DNA of 64,000 nucleotides from NCBI GenBank assembly GCA_021014325.1, contig JAJGQC010000420.1, positions 1 through 64,000 on the forward strand. Reading direction: 5' to 3'. Under the pieces are notes generated by a model that did not search any database, was not told the origin of the DNA, and saw only the letters and a program-made list of their open reading frames with translations. Shown here piece by piece: positions 46,085 to 56,816 of the stretch (positions are counted from its first letter, which is position 1; each line of letters begins with the position of its first letter). Position numbers and translations under genes: made by a program. This DNA comes from Plazaster borealis (taxonomy: Eukaryota; Echinodermata; Asteroidea; Forcipulatida; Labidiasteridae).

Positions 46085-47159
46085 TCAGTTACCATTGTGT
46101 TCATTTGGGTCCCGGGTCTTTCTTTGTCCGCTTCTCACGTTTCTTGTATGTGACTTTCTTGAAGGTATTCTGGGCAGGGTCCGAGTCGTCCGATGGCGAG
46201 ATGTTCCTTTTGGCCGCCGCCGACACCGTTGAGATCGTGGACCCTCCTGAATCGCTGTCCTTGTCATCCGGTTTCCCGTTTGGTGCTTTGTCTGTGGCCG
46301 GGCGCTGGCCTCTGCCCAGTCTTTATTCTTCGATGTATGAATTCGGCTATGCCGGGTTGTCTTGGGGTTGGCTTGGGTCGTTGGGCTTTTGGTTTTTCTT
46401 TGGTTTCTGTTGCTTGGGTGGTTGAGCCGGTGTCCATTGAGTCGATAGTTGTGTCCGTTAGTTGTGGGAATGCTGATGATGTTGTTGTTGTTGTCGTTGT
46501 TGAGTCCGTGTTGTCAGTTTTCGAAGGTATGCCCTCTGCTGGTGGGGGGAACTGCATGGTTGCCTTCCTTGTCTGATTTCGCCAGGATTTAGGGCAGTCC
46601 TTGAAGAGGTGGTCTGCTGCGCGGCAGAGGCTGCAGAGGGGTGGTTGACGGCACTGCCTCCCATTGTGGCCCAGTTCCTTGCAGTTAAAACACACTTCCT
46701 TCGGGCAGGCATTGCCGAGGTGGCCCTTTACCCCGCACTTGCGGCAAGTTGGCTCCTGGCCTGCGTATTTCACGTGGAGCTGGAACGCTCCCACGGTGAT
46801 GAACGATGGAATTGGCTCATGTAGTACCATTTGGAAATGTCTGATGCCATTCTCCCATTCTTGGTGTGACGGCCAGTGGCCGCGGCATTGAAAACATCGA
46901 CGTGTGTGATTTTCTCTTGTACCGGTGAGATGTTGGTAGGCTTCTTGTCTATGTGCAGGGTCGCCCTCCTCATGGTTTCTGCCGCAGCCCGTGTCTTCAT
47001 GGTGATGCACCACTCTGTGTCGCGGATGTGCTGAAAGCATTTTACATCGTCTCGGTTGATTACTTTGTCTAGTTCGGCAAACATCCTGTCCGGCGTTGTT
47101 TTTGCTGTTAGGGAGATCACGAAGCTGTACGGCCTATCGAGTGGTCTGGAGGCCGCCAT
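46085..47159 (-). pseudogene. ORF1 (gag-like) of L1/Tx1-like element 1
   Basis: The start MAASRPLDRPYSFVISLTAK at 47,159 has the same layout as ORF1 of element 2. A frame change near 46,900 leads to a region with three CCHC zinc knuckles: CRKCGVKGHLGNAC, CFNCKELGHNGRQC and CSLCRAADHLFKDC (about 46,740-46,590). A low-complexity Thr/Ser and Pro/Lys-rich tail follows, which changes frame again before ending near 46,085. ORF1 proteins of this type bind the element RNA. Only 12 bp upstream of the start, homology is replaced by an unrelated inverted-repeat element, so the 5' end is lost. Confidence 0.85.
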
Positions 47160-47170
47160 TCTGGTTCTAG

Positions 47171-49663
47171 TACACTGTAAAAACGGCGTTTAGAACATAA
47201 ACACATTTCTAAACGCCTCGCTTGTACCCACTTTTTTCACACGTTTAGCCCTCAACATGTGTAGATTTTGCGTTTCTGTGACATGTTTACGCCAAGACAC
47301 ATTTAGCCTGTGACACATTTAGATTGAATGTGTTTAGGGTTCCTAGATATAGGTGCTAAACATGTTTAGAATGCAATATAAGTTTCAGAGAAGTTTCAGA
47401 GAAGTTTTACATACCTGTCTCTTTCCTTTAAATTTAAAAGAAAAGAGAATTGTTGAAATACATGTATGATGACCAAGCTACACTCGGCATGAGAAACGAT
47501 AGATCATCGTCATCTCAAAGGTCTTCGAGAAGATTTGGGGCGCAATGATGTCATGTATTCAGACATGCTGAAGTCATTTTACAATTATTAAATTTGTCTA
47601 ATTAGGCCTATACACATTTTGGGCTTTACTTTCTACCCATGGTGTGAATGAAGTGCTGATCAATATGATACAACAACAGTTTGCTTCAACTGAACTTTTA
47701 ATACACACATTAAAGTGTAAACCACTGCGCAGGAAAGGCTGTTATACCTACAATGGTTTTGAATAAACACCGAGGTCTATATTTGTGCATATTTAATTAA
47801 ACCCCGCCCATTTCATTCTAAACAAACTGATGAATTTAAACACATAAAAGACATGTTTACAGGCAAACATGTTTAGAAATATGTTTCTAAGCTAAATTGG
47901 TATCTATTTAACATGTCAAAAAGCTAAACGTGTTGGGATCAATGCAGGTTTGAACTTGTTTGAACATTTAAATACACCAGAATGTGTTTACATCATTTGA
48001 GTACGTTTGCTACCTGAGCAATTCGACTTGCCATCTGCATGAGGCTAAACAAGTGGAGCATTTTTGATACTTTTGTCAAGTTACGTATACCAAAATGCAA
48101 AGTATTTTAAACCTGTATGTGTTTGTGCCATATAGCAAACACGCTCTTCAATGAAGGCCTATATGCCTACATGAAAGCCTACATACCACTAGCAAACTTA
48201 TTCAAATGATGTAAACACATTCTGGTGTATTCAAATGTTCATATCAATGCATAACAAATCGCAACCCGTTTAGCTTTTGACATGTTAAAGAGATAGCCAT
48301 TTAGCTTACAAACATATTTCTAAACATGTTTGCCTGTAAACATGTCTTTTATGTGTTTAAATTCATCAGTTTGTTTAGGCCTAAAAAAAAAAAACTTTTT
48401 ATTGCCCTTTTGGCTAAAAAATCGGGAGGGTCGGTCGGTCGCTTTTTTTTTTTTTTTTTTTTTTTTTAAGAATACGTTAGAGGAGGAAAAAAACACAGTA
48501 GATATACACACAACTTTATGTTTTCAACCATTTTAATGTTCTCAAAGTAGTATACATTCATATGGTGAATACAAAACAAAAATAAACTTTTAAAAACTTG
48601 ATGTATGAATAAATAAAATAATAATATAAATATGAAGTTGTTTCTCAACATCAGGCCTGTGAGTGGACCATTAAAAAAAAAGCGGAAAAATACATCCATG
48701 TACTGTAACAATGATGGGAGTGGAGCTCCGCCACGCCGAAACTCTTGATAGATGCCGCTCTAAACACTAACGTTCAATCGGAAGAGACATTGACGCGTGC
48801 GATGAAAACTGCCACGCAAGGAAAAGGTTTTAAAAAAACTTTAAAAAACGGACCAAGACGGAAAGAAATCTTACATTATTCTGTAAAATAATAATTTTTG
48901 TTCAGCCAGGGTATCCATCACGCACTTGTGTTGCACCATGGAGGAATGGTTGCACCGACATCTTGATCATGATGTTCGAAAACATGACGCGTTCAATACC
49001 ACGCCGAGCCGTGCTTAAAAGTGCGTGTACATGGATATACATGTACATGTACATGGATATGTACATGTACATGCAATGCCAACGATCACACAGCGCCCTC
49101 TATTGGCAAGGAGTTGCAACACAAGTGCGTGATGGATACCCGCCCATTCACGTTGCGCACTGCATGCCAGCATGGAGCAAGGACATAGGATTTACGGACT
49201 TCGTGTCGTGTGTGTGCTGTATGATGTATATGTAGCAGGCCGACCGGGAAAATTCGTCACGTCTTTTTATCTCACATTTTAAAAAGGCGGAAATAAAAAA
49301 TCGGCACGGTCAATGAGAAAGCGGAGATTTCACAGGCCTGCAACATAAAACAATATAATTTTGCAAAAGAAAAATAAAAACATCGAGGTTTCTATCTTAA
49401 ATGTCGTTTACTGGGAATCAAAGTATAAAATACTTCAAACAAAATAAAAAAATCGCTATTTAAAAAAAAAAAAAATAAAAAAAAACGCGACCGTGGATTT
49501 CAGATTTTTTGGGTCGGTCGGAAAAGGGCAATAAAAACTTTTTTTTTTAGGCCTTAGAATGAAATGGGCGGGGTTTAATTAAATATGCACAAATATAGAC
49601 CTCGGTGTTTATTCAAAACCATTGTAGGTATAACAGCCTTTCCTGCGCAGTGGTTTAGACTCC
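47171..49663. mobile_element. GTTTAGA-rich fold-back element, right side truncated
   Basis: It begins ACTGTAAAAACGGCGTTTAG and is filled with GTTTAG/CTAAAC motifs. A large palindrome has its left arm at 47,716-48,016 (CTGCGCAGGAAAGGCTG, TTAATTAAACCCCGCCC, GACATGTTTACAGGC). The right arm is split: the inner part lies at 48,180-48,377 and the outer part at 49,557-49,663, separated by a nested Harbinger-like insertion. The right arm ends exactly where RT element 2 begins (49,664), so the right terminus is missing. It has no coding capacity. Confidence 0.8.
48378..49553. mobile_element. PIF/Harbinger-like non-autonomous element with TTA duplication
   Basis: The ends GGCCTAAAAAAAA and TTTTTTTTAGGCC are inverted and extend inward to a shared CTTTTTATTGCCCTTTT block. 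TTA flanks both sides (48,375-48,377 and 49,554-49,556), and the uninterrupted left arm of the host palindrome has a single TTTAGAATG at this point, which proves the insertion and its 3-bp duplication. TTA duplications and GG-starting ends are standard for PIF/Harbinger. Inside lies a second inverted pair, GGTATCCATCACGCACTTGT (48,909) and its complement (ending 49,140). No transposase is present. Confidence 0.85.
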
Positions 49664-51891
49664 TTGGGATTTTTGTTGGTTGAGCTTAGAACCGGACGCA
49701 CACTCATATCTCTCGATCAATTTGAAGCTATTAACAATAGAACGGTTATTTGACAGGATGAGGGTGGTATCATCGGCATACATCGAAACTTTGGCTTCGC
49801 CCCCCCCCCCCCCCCGGGTAGTTTGATCCCTTGGATGGATGGGTCACTTCTCAGCGCGCAGCCGAGAGGTTCCAGGGCTAAAATGTACAGGAGTGGGGAC
49901 AGGGGGCAACCCTGCCTGACCCCTCGGGACAGTGAAAACGGCTCTGACATATTACCATTGCAAATGACTGCGCTGTCTATGTCTCTGTAGAGGATTTCAA
50001 CCCACTTTTGGAAATTTGGGCCGAAGCCAAGTTTCCCCAGTACTTGCCGAAGATACCCCCAGTTTACCCTGTCAAAAGCTGTCTCTTGATCGAGAGACAC
50101 AAAGGCCGCGCCCATGTTCTTCTGCTCGACGTAATCCTGAACGTTTCGGAGCAAGTGCGCATTGTCTAGTATAGATCTACTCGCCACCGAACAGGTTTGA
50201 TCCGGGTGGATCACGCTGTTCAAGACTGTGCGTAGTCTGGTGGCGAGTATCTTTGATATGATTTTGTAGTCGACGTTTAACAGTGAGATCGGACGCCAGT
50301 TTTTGAGGTCTTCACGGCTGCCCTTTTCTTTGAAGATTAGGGTGATTAAACCGTTCTTTTGTGTTTGGCTCAAATTTTCGTTTTCAAAAACAGTGTTTAT
50401 GACATCGCAAATATCTTGCCCGATCTCTCTGAAAAACGCTTTGTAAAAATCTGCGGGCAAACCATCCTTGCCGGGTGATTTGCCCGCCTCCATACTAAAC
50501 AATGCACCTTGCACCTCAGACAAGGTCACCGGCCCTTCGAGAGAATTTTGTTCCTCCGGGCTCAGCGACCTGTCAATTGACTCAAGAAAGAAATCGATTT
50601 ATTTTTGTTCGACCGGGGCGTTCGTGCACAGCTCCCCGTAGTACCGACGACATATTTCTGTCATCTCTACAGGGTCGTCTGCCACACTCCCGTCCCGGCC
50701 TTTCAAACTCTGCATGCGCTTGGAATCTGGGTCCTTTGTGTTTGAACACTGGATGTTGGGTTCGCCTTTTATCTTGTTTGATTGACGGTAGCCCTGGAAT
50801 TTGCTACCGTCTTGTTTTTTAGCGTTTTCTGTGAAGGAATTTTTGGCTGCTTTTAGCCTTGGCGCGCATGCAGAGTCACCGCTGTCTACTTTACTTTGTA
50901 GTTGATCGATTTCTTTCAGGAGCTCTTTCCGTTCAAGATTAGAAAACGAAATAACTGCTTTTTTCAAGTTTGCTTTTCCCTTATCCCACCAATCGGTGAT
51001 TTTTTCGATTTTTTTTTGTTTTTGGTTTGTCCATTCCGCCCAAGTAGACCTAACCATGTGTTGGAAGTCTACCTGGGTTAGGTGGGATGTATTTAATTTC
51101 CAATAACCTTTGCCTGCTTTTGGGATTAGGTTGATGATTTGTGTTGATACAAACTCATGATCGGACAAGGGAAAAGCAGTTATTTCACTTTCCGAACCGA
51201 CAGACAATTCATGGGACAAGAATATTTTATCAATACGGGTGGCTTTTTAATTGTCCGCACTGTGCCAGGTACATCTTTTAACACTGGGGTTGTTTTCCCT
51301 CCAGGTATCTATTAAATCGTGTCGCTGGACAGTGCGGAGCAATTCTCTAGCCCCCCGTATGCCTTGATGGTTTTGGAATTGGTTCTTTGAATCAAAGCCC
51401 GGGTCAGAAACACAATTGAAATCGCCCCCGAGGATGATATGCCTCATGCCTCGGGTGTGTAGCGGGAGCTGATCTCTGAAAAAGCGCTGCCTTTCTGCTG
51501 GGTTAGTTGGTGCGTAACAATTGATGATTCTGACCCGGGCTTTAGAACCCGGCAAGGTTATTGTGATGGAAATTAACCTGCCATCATTGTCCCGTAATTG
51601 GTCTGTCGGTCTCCAGGAATACCGGTTTGAAAACAAAATGGCTACGCCACGACTGGAATTTGTCCCGAAGGACCGAAATCTTTTTGAATCAAGTTCTTTG
51701 GCCCAGCCTCTGGCTTCATGGAAACCAGAGGCATGGGTCTCCTGCAGCAGTAGAATATCTGGTTTTCTACTACCGCAGGAGGTGACAATTTGTGAACGTT
51801 TTACCGGGTTTCTCAGACCATTAACATTTATAGTGCCTACATTAATACTACACATAAGGATAATTAAAAAAAAGGTTTGATAACTCAACAT
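49664..51891 (-). pseudogene. ORF2 (endonuclease-RT) of L1/Tx1-like element 2
   Basis: The minus strand opens with an AP endonuclease (51,891 on): INVNGLRNP, DILLLQETH, INCYAPTNP and GGDFNC, then KATRIDKIFLSHE. Two in-frame stop codons interrupt it (near 51,248 and 50,600). The RT follows: SPGKDGLPADFYK, NWRPISLLNVDYKI, DQTCSVASRSILD, a clear FDRVNW block and GVRQGCPLSPLLY. A C homopolymer (49,799-49,815) shifts the frame, after which YADDTTLIL is readable near 49,750-49,778. Homology ends at 49,664, so the thumb and 3' end are missing. Dead copy, same family as element 1. Confidence 0.9.
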
Positions 51892-51943
51892 TAAAGAGGA
51901 AATAAATTGTCCAGTTCAATAAGCAGTTCATTGGTTCCATTGT

Positions 51944-53112
51944 TCAAGGTCTCTTTTTCCGGCATTTCTTTTTCCTTTGGGTTTGAAACCCCGAGGACTC
52001 TGCTTTCGGAGTTTCATTCCCTGATGAGGGGATTCTCTGCGCGTTCTCTTGGCTTGATGATCCGTCTGTAGATCGGTTCCTTTTGCTGGCGTTGGAAGTC
52101 ATGGAACCGTCGAAGTCGTTTCCGTTGCTTGTAAGTTGTTCGGTTGCTGTGCTCAGGTGAAGCCAAAGCTGGGTTGAATCTTGGTCCGTGCTCTCTGACT
52201 CACTGAGGGTGCTGTGGCTGGGATATAGGGTGGGTTGAAATCGTTGGGGCTTGGGTGGGATGACGGGTGGTATTGCGTTCTTTGCTGGCGTTTGCTTCGC
52301 TGTGACTTGGGGCTTCGCTGTGACTTGGGGCCTCGGTGCGATTGGAGGGCGGTTTGGAGCCTTTGCCGTAGTAGGGTTCTCCCTTTGCTGTGGTTCGGGG
52401 TGGTCGGTGGCGCTGGGGCGTCCTTCGGGGGTGGTGGAAATCCCATGGTGGCCTGCCTTGTGCGGTTGTAATACGACTCCCGGCAATCCCTCTTGGTGTG
52501 CCCTTTTTGTTGACAGATGACACAAAATGGCTCGTTCTTGCAATTTATGGATATATGTCCCTTTTCTTGGCACTGGAAACATTTCTCGTTGGGGCACGTT
52601 GAGGCGTTGTGACCTTCTCCGTTGCACTTTCGGCTTGTTTGTGCCTGTCCTTCAAATTTCACCCGTGGCTGGAGTTTGCCGACGTTTATGAAGGATGGGA
52701 TGGGAGTGTCCAATTCCATCCTAAATTTCCTGGTGCCGTCTTCAATTTATGGGTGGGTTTGCCAGGTGCCACGGTAGTGAGACAGGATTCTGCCGAATTG
52801 TGAAAGTTTCGTTGAAACCGGCTGGTCTCCCATCTCTTGAGGTGCACCGTATACTCGGACGAAGCTGACCTTTCGCTGGACTGGGTTGATCGTTGTCACC
52901 TTCTTATCAATGGTCAGGTTTCTGGTCTTCACTCGTTCGGTAGTCGTTGCATCTTTCAGGGTGATGCACCACTCTGTCGCACTCAAGTTCTGGATGTCTC
53001 CTTTTCCAAGGAACTTATCCAGCTCGGTGAACATTGATGTTGGCGAATCAGCTTTTGTCGTCAGGTTGATGACCAGACTGTTGGGGCGCTCCAGGGTCCT
53101 GGGCTCCGCCAT
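51944..53112 (-). pseudogene. ORF1 (gag-like) of L1/Tx1-like element 2
   Basis: The start MAEPRTLERPNSLVINLTTK at 53,112 and the following helical region match ORF1 of element 1. A frame change near 52,750 leads to three zinc knuckles, the first degenerate (SRKCNGEGHNASTC), then CFQCQEKGHISINC and CVICQQKGHTKRDC (52,630-52,500). A Pro/Gln/Ser-rich linker and a basic end (KKKCRKKRP at about 51,944) follow after another frame change. The 5' leader is about 97 bp and runs directly into U2 snRNA sequence at 53,210, so this copy keeps its natural 5' end. Confidence 0.85.
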
Positions 53113-53209
53113 GTTGGTTTTATTCAGATGGTATAGACGTCATTGTGGAAATATATATGGAGAATCTCGAACTTTATAGTAGTGTAGGAAAGGCTAAGAA
53201 CAAACCAAG

Positions 53210-53238
53210 TGATTTTAGCCAAAAGGCCGAGAAGCAAT
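53210..53238 (-). pseudogene. U2 snRNA 5' fragment, copy A
   Basis: On the minus strand these 29 bases match nucleotides 1-29 of U2 snRNA (core TTCTCGGCCTTTTGGCTAA) with changes at positions 3 (T for C) and 25 (A for G). The match stops after A29, one base before the run that contains the branch-point recognition sequence, and the 5' leader of L1/Tx1-like element 2 begins. No remainder of U2 was seen downstream of the element. Confidence 0.85.
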
Positions 53239-53666
53239 ACTTACAACAATTGTCTCAAGAATAATGCAGCCTCCGACATGACACGAATCACACGAGATGC
53301 AATGGTGTCACAAGAGGGCGCTGTTACTTTTTTGACATCTCGCTGCACACGGGGAACATTCGGGGGGCGAAATATAGATCAAATCTGACCAGACGCAAAG
53401 CAAGCACATGCAAGAAAACTGAAATACAACCATGTGTTAACGCATGCTATACGCAAGTACATGTGTATTCTAAGTTTATGTTGACATTGTACAGTGTTGC
53501 CTGGGTGGGGAGTGTTCGTCGCGCGTTTGTTTATTTTTTAATTTTGCGCGCGTTAAGACAATGGCATTGTAAACGCGCAAAACACAACAATAGTACTCGC
53601 TCATTACGCATAACATTGTACATAGAAACAGCGTGACTGTACTGTGTGCAGGATACGTATACACAG
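53239..53666 (-). promoter_or_regulatory. U2 upstream region, copy A
   Basis: About 420 bp immediately upstream of the U2 start are nearly the same as 62,176-62,600, including CTCCGACATGACACGAATCA, AAGAGGGCGCTGTTAC and TTTTGCGCGCGTTAAGACAA. In a U2 gene this interval holds the proximal and distal snRNA promoter elements. I cannot point to a specific element by sequence alone. It ends at a CA-rich tract where the 4.4-kb TIR element is inserted. Confidence 0.6.
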
Positions 53667-55016
53667 ACTGTAAAACCAAGTGTTTAGGATCTAAACATTT
53701 ACATAAACGCAAAAACGTAACAGTTTAAAAACACTGTGACGCGTTTATCAGTTAAACTGCGTTTAGAGTTTGAACATATTTATATTCTGAACATATCAAT
53801 GTTTATCTATAAACATAAACACGTTTAAGGACTGAACACTGCAAACCCATGTTTATTTTAAGAACACATCAGTGTTTATTTTTATACACACTGTATTTAA
53901 ATATTAAACACTTCAACACGTTTATAAACTTGTAATATGTTCCAAATCTAAACGTATATAGCATTTAACAAATGTTTAACAAGTGTTTAATTGTTCTTTA
54001 ATAAACACTCTGACATGTTTATAGGCTGTAATAGTTTAAAAACACTGTGACGCGTTTATCAGCTATCTGCGTTTAGAGTTTGATCATGTTTATATTCTGA
54101 ACATCTCAATGTTTATCTATAAACATAAACACGTTTAAGGACTGAACACTGCAAACCCATGTTTATTTTAAGAACACATCAGTGTTTATTTTTATACACA
54201 CTGTATTTAAATATTAAACACTTCAACACGTTTATAAACTTGTAATATGTTCCAAATCTAAACGTATATAGCATTTAACAAATGTTTAACAAGTGTTTAA
54301 ATGTTCTTTAATAAACACTCTGACATGTTTATAGGCTGTAATAGTTTAAAAACACTGTGACGCGTTTATCAGCTATCTGCGTTTAGAGTTTGATCATGTT
54401 TATATTCTGAACATCTCAATGTTTATCTATAAACATAAACACAATTAAGGACTGAACACTGCAACCCATGTTTATTTTAAGAACACATCAGTGTTTATTT
54501 TTTATACACACTGTATTTAAATATTAAACACTTCAACACGTTTATAAACTTGTAATATGTTCCAAATCTAAACGTATATAGCATTTAACAAATGTTTAAC
54601 AAGTGTTTAAATGTTCTTTAATAAACACTCTGACATGTTTATAGGCTGTAACAGTTTAAAAACACTGTGACGCGTTTATCAGTTATCTGCGTTTAGAGTT
54701 TGATCATGTTTATATTCTGAACACATCAATGTTTATCTGTAAACACAAACTCGTTTAAGGACTGAACACTGCAACACGTTTTTCTTTTTTAGAACGCATG
54801 AATGTTGTTTTTTTGCCCAATTGCATAAATTATCTTAAATTGAAAACAATCCTGCAGATTGTATTGTCACAAATCCAAATGAACAAGAAATTTTTAAACA
54901 TTAACACCACAGCTTATTTCATTTGACAAAATGATTCATTTTTTTGGAAGTTCAGAAGGTAGCAGGACCCTTTGAAGAGAGACTGTTTGTCCTTTTAAAA
55001 AAAAATAATTAAAGGA

Positions 55017-55220
55017 ATCTCAACATTTGATAGATGGGATAGTTAAGATATCATGCACAATAGGCCTGTAATAGAGAAAGCGCCATCTCCACAAGGTCCT
55101 GAGACCCAGTTTCATGATGAGGCTATCATAATGAAGAAATTCATCAGTGTTGTCATCCCTATGTGGTATTGTTACCAGCCTCGGTGCTTCCTTCTCAACA
55201 AACACAGAAACATCTGTCAC
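55017..55220 (-). pseudogene. Captured exon-like segment (3' exon)
   Basis: On the minus strand a CTCACCACAG acceptor (55,221-55,230) precedes a frame of about 66 codons opening VTDVSVFVEKEAPRLV. It joins in phase 0 to the exon-like segment at 55,592-55,666. Its family is unknown. The later part (LRTLWRWRFLYY) may be past the true exon end. Confidence 0.4.
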
Positions 55221-55591
55221 CTGTGGTGAGAGTTACAAAGGAAAAAAACAATAAAGGGTCATTTCGACTATGTAATCTTAATGGGGCAAAGTATCCACAA
55301 ACTAAAGTTGAAAATAGCCCCTTATTGCAACAACACCTTGGAATGCCATGACATGGAATCAATTTCAAAGAGTGTCTTTTATATTGCAGCTAATTTGTGC
55401 TTCATGTATGTTTTTATATTTCAAAGCGCTACTGACCACTAGGCATAGAAACAGACATGTTAAATTGCAGGGCCAATATTGCTAGAAAATGACTATTCAC
55501 AACAATACAACAGTGAAAATCTGCTTACCAGTGAGCAGCAAGTGTACTTACAAGGGTGTTCCCTTAAATCAACCAACATGTAGCCACTTAC

Positions 55592-55666
55592 CTTGTCCAC
55601 TGAGATAGCTGGATTGATCATGTTCTTCATCCTTTTTGTTACAGTAATCTCTGCCTCCATATATCC
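55592..55666 (-). pseudogene. Captured exon-like segment (middle exon)
   Basis: Exactly 75 bp lie between the acceptor CCCTCCAG (just above 55,666) and the donor GTAAGT (55,591-55,586). It encodes 25 residues in one open frame (GYMEAEITVTKRMKNMINPA and on) and is in phase 0 on both sides. The joining phase agrees with the next segment at 55,220. Confidence 0.45.
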
Positions 55667-56746
55667 CTGGAGGGCAATCCCATCATTGGTTTTTAAAAGA
55701 GAAGGAGTGTTTTTTATTTTGTATTATTTATTGATAAATTACTCTAATTGGTTGAAGACTGGTCAGGTGGGGAGAATTTACATGTGATGTAAAGACCGGC
55801 TCTGTGAGCTAGGGATAGGGAATAGGGAATGGCCCGGTATTCACCAAGCGTTATTAATGATCCTTGTTGGTAACTGGCCGCTGTTAATGGACATGTTGAT
55901 TGACCCCATAAATAGATTACTCTCTTTGTTCTCCCATAATCTGGCCTAAGTTTTTCAGTTATGTCCCCATTGGCTGTCAAAACACCTGGGTTTCAATGGA
56001 TATTATAGACACCCAACACAAACACAGAATCAGGAAATGGGTCTGCCACATCTGGCTAGACACTGGCAAAAATTGCTAGGCCTACATAGTTATACTTAGA
56101 CCGGCATGCATTGCACACAGTCACAGTGCACTGACAGACAACAAACCTTTAAACATTTCATGAAATAAAGTGGTTGTGTTTTAAACAATGTTCGTTTGCT
56201 GTGCATTTTTTATCTTAAATTTAAAATGCAATTATTTCGACTTCGAGTGTTGACAGTAGTTTAGACTAAAATATTTCTCCAAACCACAAACTTTGACATT
56301 GAACATGTTGAAAATAGATGTGCATGTGATGCACAAAGAAAAGGCCTAATCCCCTACAGGGAGTATGTACACAAGTTATGTGTGACAAATAAACCCGTCA
56401 CAATTGTGCATGCAATACGCCGTGTATTTTCGACAGCAGCTCGAGATGTTAGAAAGTTTGCTAGACTTGACAGATTTTCAGTACTCAACACTACAGCGTT
56501 TATTTTGATGGGATAGCCATTTATCTGAATGAGAAAACAGAGATAATATAGGTCGTTGCTCTAAGATGAGCTAAATTAACGTTTACTTGTAAATGTTAGG
56601 CCTACAAAACAATAATTATTTGGCTCTACTCGAGCGTGGTAGTACTGTGTACACAGAAGTGGACAGCGACGAGCGATGTCAAGTGATGAGTTGACCTTCT
56701 CTTCCATCATTGAAATAAACAGTGTAAACAAGTAGTTTATACTTAC

Positions 56747-56816
56747 CACATAACGTTTCTACATCTTCCGGCTGCAGTTGCGAGAGCACGAACATCTTCA
56801 ATTCAAACAAATCCAT
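56747..56816 (-). pseudogene. Captured exon-like segment (first exon)
   Basis: The ATG at 56,816 opens 23 codons (MDLFELKMFVLSQLQPEDVE and on) and then a perfect donor, G followed by GTAAGT. A GC-richer, CCAATCAGCG-containing region lies just upstream (56,830-56,945), as in a small promoter. The exon ends in phase 1, so at least one further exon would be needed before the phase-0 exon at 55,666. Confidence 0.4.

Noticed and set aside
53210..53238. Functional U2 snRNA gene
   Set aside because: Only 29 of about 190 nucleotides are present before retroelement sequence, so no U2 RNA can be made.
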